Below are positions 49,714-60,774 of a DNA stretch of 64,000 nt, one piece after another (the first letter of the stretch is position 1; each line of letters starts with the position of its first letter). This DNA is from Polyangiaceae bacterium (GTDB lineage: Bacteria > Myxococcota_A > Polyangia > Polyangiales > Polyangiaceae). Under the pieces are notes generated by a model. It made no database searches, had not been told where the DNA came from, and worked only from the letters and a program-made list of their open reading frames with translations. Both the position numbers and the translations under genes were made by a program. The stretch is from assembly GCA_020633205.1 (NCBI GenBank), contig JACKEB010000014.1, forward strand, positions 124,001-188,000, given 5' to 3'.

Positions 49714-49964
49714 GGGCTACGGGAATCGCTGCGTGGAGACGCTTCGGCTATTTTACAGCTGCTTTCGAGAGCGTCGATAGTTTCAAAATCTCTTGAAGGT
49801 TTAGTGGTGGCACCCCCTGGCGTCAAGCGACCACGCCACCTGCAGCCGCTTCTGGAGGCGAGAAACGAGCCCCCGACCGAACCCTGCTCAGACGCTCAGA
49901 TTGGCCCGACCGTCCGTCCACAATCGCGGTTTACAGACGTTCAGGGCCGGGAGAGAACGCGCCC

Positions 49965-51638
<1,674 letters not shown>

Positions 51639-51723
51639 AGGCCGGACCCGCCTACGGGGCTCCGGTGGAGAATTTCGAGTCTAAAGGGCTCAAGGACGCC
51701 GCCCGCCTGCCGCTCTCAGTGGC

Positions 51724-52638
51724 GTGCTGCCTTCAAGAAACCGCCCCGTGGACTATGGGCGCGGCGAGTACACCCTCGCTACGCCCACAGTCGATCCTCA
51801 ATCCATCGTGGCTGAGCTGCTCGCCACGTTTCGCGCACCTGGCTATCAACCGCCTCGCCTACCCGCCGTGGGCATCAAGTTGCTCGAGTTGGCGAATGAT
51901 CCCGATGTGGACATGCGCAAGATCGCCGAACTGCTTCAGCAGGACGCGTTGCTCGCAGGCGAAGTCGTCAAGCTCGGTCAGGCAGCAGCCTTCGGCCGTG
52001 CTGCGCCCGGTTTGACCATCCAGGGAGCGGTCACGCGTCTCGGCCTCCGCCGGGTGAGCGAACTGTTCCTCGTCGCATCGATGAACATGCGCGTCTTCCG
52101 CGCCAAGGGCTACGACGAGGTGATGGGGAAGCTGCAGAAGCACAGCCTGGTCGTGGCCTACCTGGCAAAGCACATCGCCCAGCAAGCGGGGCTCCGAGCG
52201 GACCATGCGTTCTTGTGTGGGTTGCTGCACGAAGTGGGCACCGCGGGTGCGCTGATCGCCCTGAGCGAGAAGGCGACGAAGCAGCGCAAGCAACCGCCGG
52301 CGCCGTCGATGTTCGCGGACGCGCTCATGGAAGTGTCCGGGCAAGCGAGCGGGGTCCTCGCGCGGGTTTGGGGGCTCGCGCCGGATGTCGTACTCGTGCT
52401 CCAACACCACCAACAGCCGATGGTCGACGGCAAGCCGCTGCGGGTCGGTATCGTGGTCCATGCCGCGGACGGCATCGCTTACAACAGCGGCTACGGTGTG
52501 TTTGGGGGGGAGGCGCGCTGTATCGACTGCGCGGTTCGCACCCTGGAGCTCAGCGACGAGCAATTCGAGGCAGCGCTCGAAGGCGCCTGGAAGGAGCTCG
52601 CGGCCTTCGGGATCGAGCCCAAGGACTGCGCCGCCTGA
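51724..52638 (+). CDS. HDOD-domain signalling protein
   Basis: 304 residues from GTG 51724 (start uncertain; a GTG at 51748 is an option). HDOD domain about residues 40-235: PPRLPAVGIKLLELANDPDV, IAELLQQDALLAGEVVKL, LTIQGAVTRLGLRRVSELF, and FLCGLLHEVGTAGALIAL. The HD pair is not fully kept (LHEVG), as usual in HDOD proteins, which act in signalling rather than as phosphohydrolases. No partner domain is fused. It may share a transcript with ettA (85-base gap), though the contexts differ. Confidence 0.88.
   Translation: MLPSRNRPVDYGRGEYTLATPTVDPQSIVAELLATFRAPGYQPPRLPAVGIKLLELANDPDVDMRKIAELLQQDALLAGEVVKLGQAAAFGRAAPGLTIQGAVTRLGLRRVSELFLVASMNMRVFRAKGYDEVMGKLQKHSLVVAYLAKHIAQQAGLRADHAFLCGLLHEVGTAGALIALSEKATKQRKQPPAPSMFADALMEVSGQASGVLARVWGLAPDVVLVLQHHQQPMVDGKPLRVGIVVHAADGIAYNSGYGVFGGEARCIDCAVRTLELSDEQFEAALEGAWKELAAFGIEPKDCAA
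52502..52513 (+). repeat. Dispersed G-tract motif, copy 11
   Basis: TTTGGGGGGGAGG followed by CGCGCTG, in the HDOD coding sequence; encodes part of GVFGGEARC. Confidence 0.65.
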
Positions 52639-52687
52639 AGACCGCGGCGCCTGAAAGACTGCCGCCGCCTAAAGACTGCGTCGACTG
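52621..52687 (+). repeat. Four imperfect 16-17-base tandem repeats
   Basis: Units resembling AAAGACTGCGCCGCCTG are repeated four times, beginning within the HDOD C-terminal codons and crossing its stop. The stop codon itself falls inside the repeat, so copy changes could alter the protein end. Confidence 0.6.
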
Positions 52688-52885
52688 AGCCTGAGGCGCC
52701 GGGGCGGGCGCCTGCAGGTGCTGAACAGTCATCCAGCGGCGACTTGAGCGCCGCTTCAGCCGCGAACAAACAGCAATATGTCGCGGAGCCCTGAAAAAAT
52801 GGCTCCACGAACCCCTCCAAGCAAGTGCTCACCTCTGCCGGTGTTACTTGCCGCTGGAGGGACGCTTGGGGCAGGCTTAAGCAGT

Positions 52886-54559
52886 ATGCGTGGGCTGACG
52901 AAACTCGGCGTGCTGAGCCTCGGCTTGGCGGCGTTTCTCCAGCCTGCTTGCTCCAAGGATGACGAGCCCACGAGCCACTCCGGGAAAGAGCGGCTGCAGT
53001 GTGACGGCGTGAACACGGTTTCGGCGGAGACGCGCCTGCTTACGCGGGTGCAATACGACAACACCATCCGCGACTTGCTGGGCCTCGATCTCCGCCTCGC
53101 GCAGGATCTGTTTCCGCTCGAAAACACCGCAAACGGCTTCAGCAATAACGCCCGGGCGCATCAAGCGTCGCCCCTCGGCATCGAGAAGTACCTGGAGGCC
53201 GCCGAGGTGCTGAGCAGCGAACTCACCGCCGATGAGCTAGCGGCTTTCGTTCCGTGTGAGCTGAGTACCGCCGATGAGGCGTGCGCTGGTGACTTCATCG
53301 CCCAGTTTGGCAAGCGCGCTTTCCGCCGCCCCCTAACGGACGCCGAGGCGAGTGGCTTGCTCAAGGTCTTCCAGAACTCCTCCCCCAAATACGGACCAGA
53401 AGAAGCGCTCCGCCTGGTGTTCCAGGCGCTGCTGCAGTCCCCGCAGTTCTTGTATCGGCCGGAGTCGATTTCGGTGGCCACCGCGGAGACCGGCGCCGTG
53501 CAGCTTGGGTCTTATGAGATGGCCTCGCGCCTCTCGTACTTCTTGTGGAACACCACACCTGACGCTGTGCTGTTCGAGGCGGCCGACAACGACGAGCTGC
53601 GCACTGCGGAGCAAATCGAGGCTCAGGCGCGGCGCATGCTCGCCGATCCCCGGGCGAGGGAAGTTGCACTGGATTTCAACCGCCAGTGGCTTGGCCTCGA
53701 CCGCCTGGACAGCGTGGTGCGGGAGGAGACGCCCGGCGTCGAGGCACCGGTTTCGCTCAATCAGATGCAGCTGCCGGGGTCGTGGCGCGAGTCCATGGAA
53801 CGGTTCCTCGGGGAAGTGGTCTTCGACGGAGAGGGCACCGTGCACGACCTGTTCACGTCCCCAGTTGTCTACGTGGATGCGGAGCTCGCCAAGCTCTACG
53901 GCGTTGAGGCGCCCGCAGAAGGCTTCGCGCGAGTGGAACTCGACCCGGACGAACGCGCTGGGTTGCTCACCCAGCCGGCGCTGCTCGCGATGTTCTCACA
54001 CCCCGATCAATCAGCGCCGATCAAGCGCGGCGTGTTCGTGAGGGAGCAGATCCTGTGTCAGCCCATCGATCCGCCACCGCCCAGCGTGGACCAGACACCA
54101 CCGGATCCGAACCCCAACCTCACCACCCGTGAGCGGTTCGCGGATCACACATCGATCCCAGGTTGCATCGACTGCCACAAGAAGATCGACGGCATCGGCT
54201 TTGGTCTCGAGAACTACGATCAGCTCGGTCGGTTCCGTGCGGATGAATTCGGCATTCCAATCGACGCTTCGGGGCAGGTCTTGGAGGCGACTGAAGAGCG
54301 CCTCAACGGCAAATTCAACGGCGCCGTTCAGCTCTCCAAGCGGCTTGCCGACAGCGCGCAGGTGCAAGACTGCATCGCCACCCAGTGGTATCGCTACGCG
54401 ACCGGGCGGGTGGAGAACGACGCAGACGGTTGCAGCCTCCAGCAGGTGCACGATGCCTTCCAGGCCTCTGGTGGGAAGCTGAAGGAGTTGCTCGTCGCGA
54501 TCACCTTGAGCGACGCTTTCCGCTATCGCCGCCCCGGCAGTCAGGACGGTGCGCAATGA
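52886..54559 (+). CDS. DUF1592-family secreted protein with CxxCH
   Basis: 557 residues from ATG 52886. Lipoprotein-like signal (LQPAC, about residue 23). Domains in order: DUF1587 (LTRVQYDNTIRDLLGLDL), DUF1592 (KRAFRRPLTDAEASG, LLQSPQFLYRPE, YEMASRLSYFLWNTTPDAVL), DUF1588 (SMERFLGEVVFDGEGTVHDL and QPALLAMFSHPDQSAPIKRG), a CIDCHKKIDGIGFGLE heme-like site (about 427), and DUF1585. This planctomycete/myxobacterial family pairs with DUF1552; a role in polysaccharide or electron metabolism has been suggested only by context. Its stop overlaps the DUF1552 ATG (ATGA). Confidence 0.92.
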   Translation: MRGLTKLGVLSLGLAAFLQPACSKDDEPTSHSGKERLQCDGVNTVSAETRLLTRVQYDNTIRDLLGLDLRLAQDLFPLENTANGFSNNARAHQASPLGIEKYLEAAEVLSSELTADELAAFVPCELSTADEACAGDFIAQFGKRAFRRPLTDAEASGLLKVFQNSSPKYGPEEALRLVFQALLQSPQFLYRPESISVATAETGAVQLGSYEMASRLSYFLWNTTPDAVLFEAADNDELRTAEQIEAQARRMLADPRAREVALDFNRQWLGLDRLDSVVREETPGVEAPVSLNQMQLPGSWRESMERFLGEVVFDGEGTVHDLFTSPVVYVDAELAKLYGVEAPAEGFARVELDPDERAGLLTQPALLAMFSHPDQSAPIKRGVFVREQILCQPIDPPPPSVDQTPPDPNPNLTTRERFADHTSIPGCIDCHKKIDGIGFGLENYDQLGRFRADEFGIPIDASGQVLEATEERLNGKFNGAVQLSKRLADSAQVQDCIATQWYRYATGRVENDADGCSLQQVHDAFQASGGKLKELLVAITLSDAFRYRRPGSQDGAQ

Positions 54560-55989
54560 AGAAGCGACGTGCTGCCTCCGGCGAGCGACTGCAGAGCGCG
54601 TCGAATTCTTCAAGTGATTTTGCCGTGCGGAAGCGAGGGACGCTGCGGCGTCGGGCTTTCCTCAAGGGCGCTGGGGGTATCGCCCTCGGTCTGCCGTTGC
54701 TTCACAGCCTCGATGTAGACGCAGGTACCCCGCCGCCGATCAAGCGCCTGGTGTTGATGTACAACCCCAACGGCACCATCGACGACGCGTTTTGGCCGAC
54801 CTCCGGTGGAGAAACCGACTTCGTGCTCGGCGAGATGCTCGCTCCCCTCGAGGCTTGGCGGGACAAGCTACTGTTGCTCAAGGGCATCGACCTCAAGGTG
54901 ACAACCACAGGACCCGGCGGCCCTCACCAGCGTGGCATCGGTGGTCTCTTCACCGGCACTGAACTCCAAGAAGGCGACTTCGCCGATGGCTGTGGCTCCA
55001 CTGCAGGTTGGGCCAACGGCCAGAGCGTGGACCAGGCTTACGTCGATCACCTCGGTGTGGTGACGGCGCTTCCGAGCCTCGAGCTAGGCATCCGCGCAAC
55101 GGCCGCAGAGGTTCGCTCGCGCATCGTGTACGGCGCGCCTGGTAGCCCGCTGCCTCCCATCAACGATCCCCATCAGGTGTGGTCGCGGCTGTTCGGCGGC
55201 TTTGCCGGGGACCCAGACGAACGCCTGGTGCAGTTCGACAAGCGCAAGAGCGTACTCGACGCGGTCCAAGGGCAGTTTTCGCTGCTCAACCAGCGCGTGA
55301 GCTCTGAAGATCGTCAGAAGCTCGAGGCCCATGGCGAGATGGTACGTGAGCTGGAGCAGCGCCTGCAGCTCGCTGCGAATTCGGGTACGGGAACGGGCGG
55401 TACTGACGGTGGTAACGGCTGCGCGAAGCCGCAGGACCCAGGCGAGATCTCCGTCGACGACGAGAACGAGATGCCGCGGGTCACCCAGCTGCAGCTCGAG
55501 CTCCTAGCGATGGCCTTCCGCTGCGACCTCACTCGCGTCGCTAGCATTCAGTTCTCGAACGCAATCAATGACATCCGTTTCCCGTGGCTTGGCAGCATGG
55601 GCTCGGGTCATTCACTGAGCCACGCGGGGCCAAGCGACGCAGACTCCCGCATGCAGCTGGTCAAGCGCGGCGCGTGGTTCTGCGAGCAGCTCGCCTACTT
55701 GATGTCGATGCTCGACGCCATCCCCGAGGGTGACGGTACGGTGCTCGACAACACACTCATCGTGTGGTGCAGCGAAGTTTCCGCAGGGAACACGCACTCG
55801 CACAAAGACATGCCATTTTTGATTGCTGGCGGCGGAGCCGGCAACTTCAAGATGGGGCGCTACCTGCAGTTCGATGGCGTTGCGCACAATCGACTGCTGG
55901 TTAGCCTGTTGAACGCGCTGGACGTGCCTGTGGATAGCTTCGGCCTTCCCGAGTTCAACTCCGGCGCGCTCTCAGGTCTCGGCGGCTAG
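54556..55989 (+). CDS. DUF1552-family secreted protein
   Basis: 477 residues. Twin-arginine-type signal LRRRAFLKGAGGIALGLPLL starts at about residue 33, so Tat export is likely. The DUF1552 domain spans the rest: RLVLMYNPNGTIDDAFWP, GGPHQRGIGGLFTGTEL, MVRELEQRLQLA, CDLTRVASIQFSNA, SLSHAGPSD, and NTLIVWCSEVSAGNTHSH. The family resembles sulfatase/phosphatase-like folds (also DUF1501) but its reaction is unknown. Translationally coupled to the DUF1592 gene. Confidence 0.92.
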   Translation: MKKRRAASGERLQSASNSSSDFAVRKRGTLRRRAFLKGAGGIALGLPLLHSLDVDAGTPPPIKRLVLMYNPNGTIDDAFWPTSGGETDFVLGEMLAPLEAWRDKLLLLKGIDLKVTTTGPGGPHQRGIGGLFTGTELQEGDFADGCGSTAGWANGQSVDQAYVDHLGVVTALPSLELGIRATAAEVRSRIVYGAPGSPLPPINDPHQVWSRLFGGFAGDPDERLVQFDKRKSVLDAVQGQFSLLNQRVSSEDRQKLEAHGEMVRELEQRLQLAANSGTGTGGTDGGNGCAKPQDPGEISVDDENEMPRVTQLQLELLAMAFRCDLTRVASIQFSNAINDIRFPWLGSMGSGHSLSHAGPSDADSRMQLVKRGAWFCEQLAYLMSMLDAIPEGDGTVLDNTLIVWCSEVSAGNTHSHKDMPFLIAGGGAGNFKMGRYLQFDGVAHNRLLVSLLNALDVPVDSFGLPEFNSGALSGLGG

Positions 55990-57039
55990 CTACGTCAGCG
56001 GACTCACGTAGTAGAGCCACAACGCAGCGACCTCTCGGGTCATGAACCAAGGCAGCTTTCGCAGCCGCCGCGATTCCGTGGCCGGCACGGTGTAGACCTC
56101 GACTCCGGCGCGCTGGTAGGCCAGCTTGATGCGCGGCAGGTGATAGAAGTGGCTTACCGCTAGGACCCGCTTCGCCCCGATGCGCTTCAGCATCGGCACG
56201 GAGTTCTGAACGGTGTCGTGAGTCGTCAGACCTTGTCGGTCAACCAAGATGCGGTTTGCTGGTACACCCATGCGAATAGCCAGACGACGCATCGCGAGTG
56301 TCTCATGGGTGCCGCGATCACCTGGACCGCCGGAGACCACTAGCCACTCCGCCTTGCCTGAAGTCACCAAACGGCTCGCCGTGCGCACCCGGTCCGCGAG
56401 GGCGAGCGATGGCTTCCCGTTGGGATACACGCGCGCCCCGAAGACCACCACGGCGTCCGCCGGTCGGCGATAGTCGGTCTTGCCGAAGAGCACCATCTGG
56501 GCCACCGGACAGGCAAAAGCGACGAGCGCCAACACAGCCACTGCCCGCCACTTCGCGAACCGCCCCGGCCGAAAGTCGTTCTTGAGCGCGCAGAGCATCA
56601 CGCTCAGCAGGGCCACGAAGATCAGCGCCGACACGGGGATGGGGCGCGGTGTGTGTATCCTCCCGGAATGAACTGCCACGCTGAAGGCGATGGCGTTTGC
56701 ACCGCAGAACGCCATCAGCAACATGCTCCAACCGATGGTGAGCTGGCGTCGGAGTGTGCCGAGCCGCGGGCGGGCTGCAAACGCCCCCAACACGATCGCG
56801 GAGAGGAGCACGACGCACCAACTCAGCCAGTGTGGCAGACCACGCAGGTCTACCCACCAGCCGCTTGCGTCGAAACCAGGTGCGAGCGCGTCTCCCAGCG
56901 CGTTCAAGGCGCTGAAACCTCCAAAAAACGCAGCCACACCGCGCGCGAGCCCCCATTTTGCGTCTCGGAGGTGCCAAGAGTGTTTCGCGCGCTCACCGGA
57001 GAGGGTGGGTGAGACGAGTGTGCGGGTCGCGTCAGTCAC
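55990..57039 (-). CDS. DUF218 (YdcF/ElyC/SanA) membrane protein
   Basis: About 349 residues from GTG 57039 (TTG 57060 possible). Four or five hydrophobic segments in residues 30-180, then a DUF218 domain: ADAVVVFGARVYPNGKPS, LADRVRTASRLV, WLVVSGGPGD, GLTTHDTVQNSV, and VLAVSHFYHLPRIKLAYQRA. DUF218 proteins such as ElyC and SanA affect envelope integrity and peptidoglycan precursor levels. Periplasm-facing catalytic part is expected. Convergent with the DUF1552 gene. Confidence 0.88.
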   Translation of the reverse strand: MTDATRTLVSPTLSGERAKHSWHLRDAKWGLARGVAAFFGGFSALNALGDALAPGFDASGWWVDLRGLPHWLSWCVVLLSAIVLGAFAARPRLGTLRRQLTIGWSMLLMAFCGANAIAFSVAVHSGRIHTPRPIPVSALIFVALLSVMLCALKNDFRPGRFAKWRAVAVLALVAFACPVAQMVLFGKTDYRRPADAVVVFGARVYPNGKPSLALADRVRTASRLVTSGKAEWLVVSGGPGDRGTHETLAMRRLAIRMGVPANRILVDRQGLTTHDTVQNSVPMLKRIGAKRVLAVSHFYHLPRIKLAYQRAGVEVYTVPATESRRLRKLPWFMTREVAALWLYYVSPLT

Positions 57040-57168
57040 GGCTTGCCTGCTGCTCCCCAAACGCCATCGCGGGCGAGGATACTCCCGTCACCGTCCTGAG
57101 GCCAAAAGCCGCAAAGTCAGCCCCGCTTTCGCTTCATCCAGGCTGGTCTAAGGACCCATGGACGGGTC

Positions 57169-58638
57169 ATGCTGAAAGATATGGGTTCGAAATCCTTGGC
57201 TGGACGACGCTTGGCTTGGCTCTCGATCGTTGGGGTGTCTCTGGGCGCGGCCTACGCCTGCAATGAGTACGACGAGTCGCTGTTGCTCCCCGGGGAGACG
57301 GGTGGCACCGGCGGTACAGTCGACGGAGGCGGCGGGGTCAGCGGCGGCACCGGCGGTGGCCCCGACAAGACTCCTTTCTGGCATGAGAAGGCCGCCAACG
57401 GCTGTGACACAGAGGGCATGCCGACCGCGGATCAGCGACCCACCACTGCGGACAGCGACGACCTGCCGCCGCTCTACCTCGGCATGATCACGATGGGCTT
57501 CGGCAGTGCGAAGAACGACAAGGCTCGCACCCCGGATCCCGAAGTGCGCAACACCGTTGGCTTCGATATCGACGGGCGCTGCACTGACTCCACGACCTGC
57601 ACCGGCCAGGCAGCAGAACTGGGCTGCAAGAATGACAACGCTCTGCCGGATGGCGATCAGTGTCGCGACAACGCCTTTGGCGGCGTCATCTCCAAGATGG
57701 CGGAGATCCCAGAGCTAGTACCGTACGGATACACCGAGGCTCACTGGAATTGCGGCTTGCTCCACGGTGAGTTCATGCAGATGTTCAAGCTCACGGGCTA
57801 CAACGGAACCTTGAACGATCCGCAAGTTCGGGTTGATATGTACTCCTCTGACGGCGCTGACGGCCTGGCACATGACATTTGTGGTTCGACGGGCAGCAAC
57901 ATCCCGAGCGACTGGTACGACAACGTCGCTTGGTTGGAGTTTGACCCGTTCCGCGTCTCCAAGCGCTACCTCACCAAGCAAAGCGGCTTTGAGATGGGTA
58001 CCCTACCGGATTCGATCTACGCCGACGCAAGTGCCTACGTGCGCAATGGCTATCTGATTGTGCAGCTGCCGGACCCCTTCGAGATCTGGCTTACCGGCGA
58101 GCGTAGCTACGGCCATACCGCAGGGATACGCTTGCTGATTCATCGCGGTGTGATTGCTGGCAAGCTGGAGCTGAACTTTCAAACCGAGAACTGGTCGATC
58201 TCCGAGGGCACCCTCGGTGGTGTGATCGCGCCGAGCGACTTCATCTCCAACCTGAAGGAGGTTGGCGTCTGTGGCAATCTCTGCGGCGCTGAGCAGCCCT
58301 TGCTCGACTACATCAACCAGCACGCTGATGCCTTGGTCGCTGGAGATCCGAACCCTGACGCCAACTGCGATGGCCTGAGCTTGGGGATGCAGTTCACCGC
58401 CAAGGAGATCTTGCCGGGGCCGATTTTCGATCCGCAGGTTCCAGCGGAGTGCTCCCAGGTTCCGTCCGACGCGCCGCCACTCAACTGCGGCTGTCCGTGC
58501 ATCCCGATGGGTGGAGCGGGCGGCACCGGGGGCACGGCCGGCACGGGTGGCACTGGCGGAACCAGCGGTGGCACCGGTGGTACTGGTGGCGTTGGCGGCG
58601 CCACCGGCGGTGCCGCGGGTACCGGCGGCAGCAATTGA
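57169..58638 (+). CDS. Gly/Thr-rich lipoprotein, unknown core domain
   Basis: 489 residues. Signal with lipobox-like GAAYAC (Cys31), a GGT-rich linker (residues 42-65), a core of about 370 residues, and a C-terminal GGT/GGA repeat tail (residues 445-489). The core has eleven or more Cys (TCTGQAAELGC, HWNCGL, CGNLCGAEQP, CGCPC), so disulfides are likely. No family is recognised. GGT linkers of this kind are common on surface lipoproteins of Polyangiales. ATG 57169 is preceded by GACGGG; a second ATG is at 57181. Confidence 0.75.
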   Translation: MLKDMGSKSLAGRRLAWLSIVGVSLGAAYACNEYDESLLLPGETGGTGGTVDGGGGVSGGTGGGPDKTPFWHEKAANGCDTEGMPTADQRPTTADSDDLPPLYLGMITMGFGSAKNDKARTPDPEVRNTVGFDIDGRCTDSTTCTGQAAELGCKNDNALPDGDQCRDNAFGGVISKMAEIPELVPYGYTEAHWNCGLLHGEFMQMFKLTGYNGTLNDPQVRVDMYSSDGADGLAHDICGSTGSNIPSDWYDNVAWLEFDPFRVSKRYLTKQSGFEMGTLPDSIYADASAYVRNGYLIVQLPDPFEIWLTGERSYGHTAGIRLLIHRGVIAGKLELNFQTENWSISEGTLGGVIAPSDFISNLKEVGVCGNLCGAEQPLLDYINQHADALVAGDPNPDANCDGLSLGMQFTAKEILPGPIFDPQVPAECSQVPSDAPPLNCGCPCIPMGGAGGTGGTAGTGGTGGTSGGTGGTGGVGGATGGAAGTGGSN

Positions 58639-58711
58639 TCCTGTGGAAACTGGTGAGGATCGGATGACGGCGTAGAGGGCGCGGAGGAAAGCATCTATCC
58701 TCCCGCCGCTC

Positions 58712-59980
58712 ATGCAGGAGAAGGGTTGGGTTCAGGCGCTCGGGCCTGGGTTGCTGTTCGCTGCCGCGGCGGTCGGCGTCTCGCACTTGGTGCAGTCGAC
58801 GCGCGCGGGAGCGTTGTTCGGGCTTGGGATGTTCGGCGTGATGCTGCTTGCCAACCTGACCAAGTACCCGGCGTTCCGCTTCGGGCAACAGTACGCCGCG
58901 GCCACGGGTACTTCGCTCCTCGAGGGCTATCGACGCCAGGGTACGTGGGCGCTCTGGCTCTATGCGCTGCTGACCTTGCTCACCATGTTCACCGTGCAAG
59001 CCGCGGTGACGTTCGTGACGGCTGCGCTGCTCGTTGCGACCTTGAATCTGAAGCTGAACCTGATCTTGGTCAGCGCCGGGTTGATGGCGTTGTGCGGGGG
59101 GTTACTCGGCATCGGGCACTACCGCTGGCTGGATAGGGTGACCAAGCTCTTGGTCGGCGTGTTGACCGTGACGACGCTGATCTCGACTGCGCTCGTGCTA
59201 CCCCGTGTGTCGTGGGGGTCCCTGGTGGACGTCGGCGCGCCGTTCGCGGCGGGTAAGCCTTCCCTGCTCTTCGTCGCGGCCTTCATGGGCTGGATGCCCT
59301 CCGCGATTGATGTTGCCGTGTGGCAATCTCTCTGGGTGCTTGCCCGGCGCAATGACACGGGGCACGTCCCCAGCGTGCGAGAGTCGATGATCGATTTCCA
59401 CATCGGTTATGTGGGTACGGTTGTCCTGGCTGCGTGCTTCATGACGATGGGCGCCGGCGTGATGTTCCACACCGGGAGGAGCTTCGCAGAGTCGGCGCCG
59501 GGCTTCGCGAGCCAGGTCATCAGCCTGTACACGGAGACCCTCGGGAGCTGGGTTGCGCCGGTGGTAGGAATCGCGGCGTTCGCCGTGATGTTCTCGACGA
59601 CCCTCACGGTAGTGGATGGCTTTCCTCGGGCGATTTCCGTGTTGGTGGCCCGCCTCCGAGGGCCTGAAGAGGCTGGGCGCGATGAACAGGAGGAGCGGCC
59701 GCAGCGCATCAGCTATTGGGCCGCCATGGCTGTGCTCTTCGTCGGCTCGAGCCTCGTGATCTCGGTGTTCTTGAAGAGCCTAAAGACGATGGTCGATGTC
59801 GCGACCACGCTCAGCTGCCTCACCGCGCCGCTACTGGCAGTGCTGAACCACCGCGCCGTCAACGGTCAAGAGGTGCCCCCAGACGGGCGCCCGCGACCTT
59901 GGCTCCAGTGGCTCTCTTACCTCTCGATCGCGTTTTTGTTCGCCTTTGCGATTGGCTATCTGGCGCTTCGCTACGGTTGA
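58712..59980 (+). CDS. Nramp-like divalent-metal transporter, atypical TM1
   Basis: 422 residues, about eleven hydrophobic helices. Overall it matches Nramp-family proteins (GPGLLFAAAAVGVSHLVQST at TM1, FAVMFSTTLTVVDGFPRA and similar helices). The canonical TM1 metal ligands DPGN are replaced by GVSHLVQ, as in a divergent Nramp-related subgroup. TM6 MPxH is also not found (AAFMGWMPSAIDVAVW). Metal selectivity therefore cannot be inferred; manganese/iron import is not assured. ATG 58712 opens directly before TM1. Confidence 0.8.
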   Translation: MQEKGWVQALGPGLLFAAAAVGVSHLVQSTRAGALFGLGMFGVMLLANLTKYPAFRFGQQYAAATGTSLLEGYRRQGTWALWLYALLTLLTMFTVQAAVTFVTAALLVATLNLKLNLILVSAGLMALCGGLLGIGHYRWLDRVTKLLVGVLTVTTLISTALVLPRVSWGSLVDVGAPFAAGKPSLLFVAAFMGWMPSAIDVAVWQSLWVLARRNDTGHVPSVRESMIDFHIGYVGTVVLAACFMTMGAGVMFHTGRSFAESAPGFASQVISLYTETLGSWVAPVVGIAAFAVMFSTTLTVVDGFPRAISVLVARLRGPEEAGRDEQEERPQRISYWAAMAVLFVGSSLVISVFLKSLKTMVDVATTLSCLTAPLLAVLNHRAVNGQEVPPDGRPRPWLQWLSYLSIAFLFAFAIGYLALRYG

Positions 59981-59991
59981 GTGGGCTCGAG

Positions 59992-60621
59992 TCAGTGCTG
60001 GGTCTCGGAGGTCTCCTCCAAGAGGCTCTGCGCGCGTTGTCGCCAGGGCTCCGGAGGATTATCCGCAAGGAAAGCCTCCAGGTTCGAACGCGCCGCTGCT
60101 GGCTGCCCGCTGCGGTTCAGGTAGTGGGCAAGCGCTAGTCGGTGGTTCGGTTTCGGTGACTCCCGGACCAGACCTCTCATCAGGTCTGCGGCGTCTTCCG
60201 CGCGATTGCACTGGGTGAGCGTTTCGGCGTATTCCAGGGCGGCGCTGTACTCGCGATAGCGAGGGTCGACGCGCATCAAGCGGTCATATAGTTCCAGGGC
60301 CCGAGGTAGCTCTCCGCGCTCTACCGCGCAGCGCGCCTGTCCATGCAGTGCCCTGGGCCTACTCGGCTGTATCTCGAGGATGCTCCCGTAGATCTTCGCG
60401 GCTTCCAGGTAGTTCTGCTGACGCTCGAGGCGGTCCGCATGCTCCAGCTGCTGCTCCACCGGATCGAAACCCTGCAGCTTGCTCCATACCAGGTACAAAA
60501 TGGCCCCGATCGGAAACCCAAGTACGAGCAAGAAGTACCAATACGCCGGCGCTCGGCGCTTGGTTGCGTCGTAGAGGCTCCACAAGGTGAGCAGCATCAG
60601 TCCGAACGAGATCAGCCGCAC
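59992..60621 (-). CDS. Membrane-anchored TPR protein
   Basis: 209 residues. Two hydrophobic segments at the N-terminus (RLISFGLMLLTLWSLYDA and AYWYFLLVLGFPIGAILYLV), then TPR-like repeats (EQQLEHADRLERQQNYLEAA, IYGSILEIQPSRPRAL, LELYDRLMRVDP) to about residue 195. No enzyme motif. Anchored in the inner membrane with the repeats probably cytoplasmic. Convergent with the Nramp-like gene, which ends 11 bases away. Confidence 0.8.
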   Translation of the reverse strand: MRLISFGLMLLTLWSLYDATKRRAPAYWYFLLVLGFPIGAILYLVWSKLQGFDPVEQQLEHADRLERQQNYLEAAKIYGSILEIQPSRPRALHGQARCAVERGELPRALELYDRLMRVDPRYREYSAALEYAETLTQCNRAEDAADLMRGLVRESPKPNHRLALAHYLNRSGQPAAARSNLEAFLADNPPEPWRQRAQSLLEETSETQH

Positions 60622-60774
60622 ATCGCTAACCTACACCGAGCTACGCGCTGGCTCACCTGCGGACTCACGCTGGGTCCGCCGTTGTTTCTCCGCTCGCTCC
60701 CGTGAGCCTCGTGTTTCGGCGCGAAACTCCCGTCTTTGGCGCGTCGCGTGCTAGCCTCCTCAGCGAGGCAAGGG

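Noticed and set aside
58505..58635. GGT/GGC-rich repetitive DNA as a possible repeat array
   Set aside because: In frame and explained by the Gly/Thr-rich C-terminal tail of the lipoprotein.
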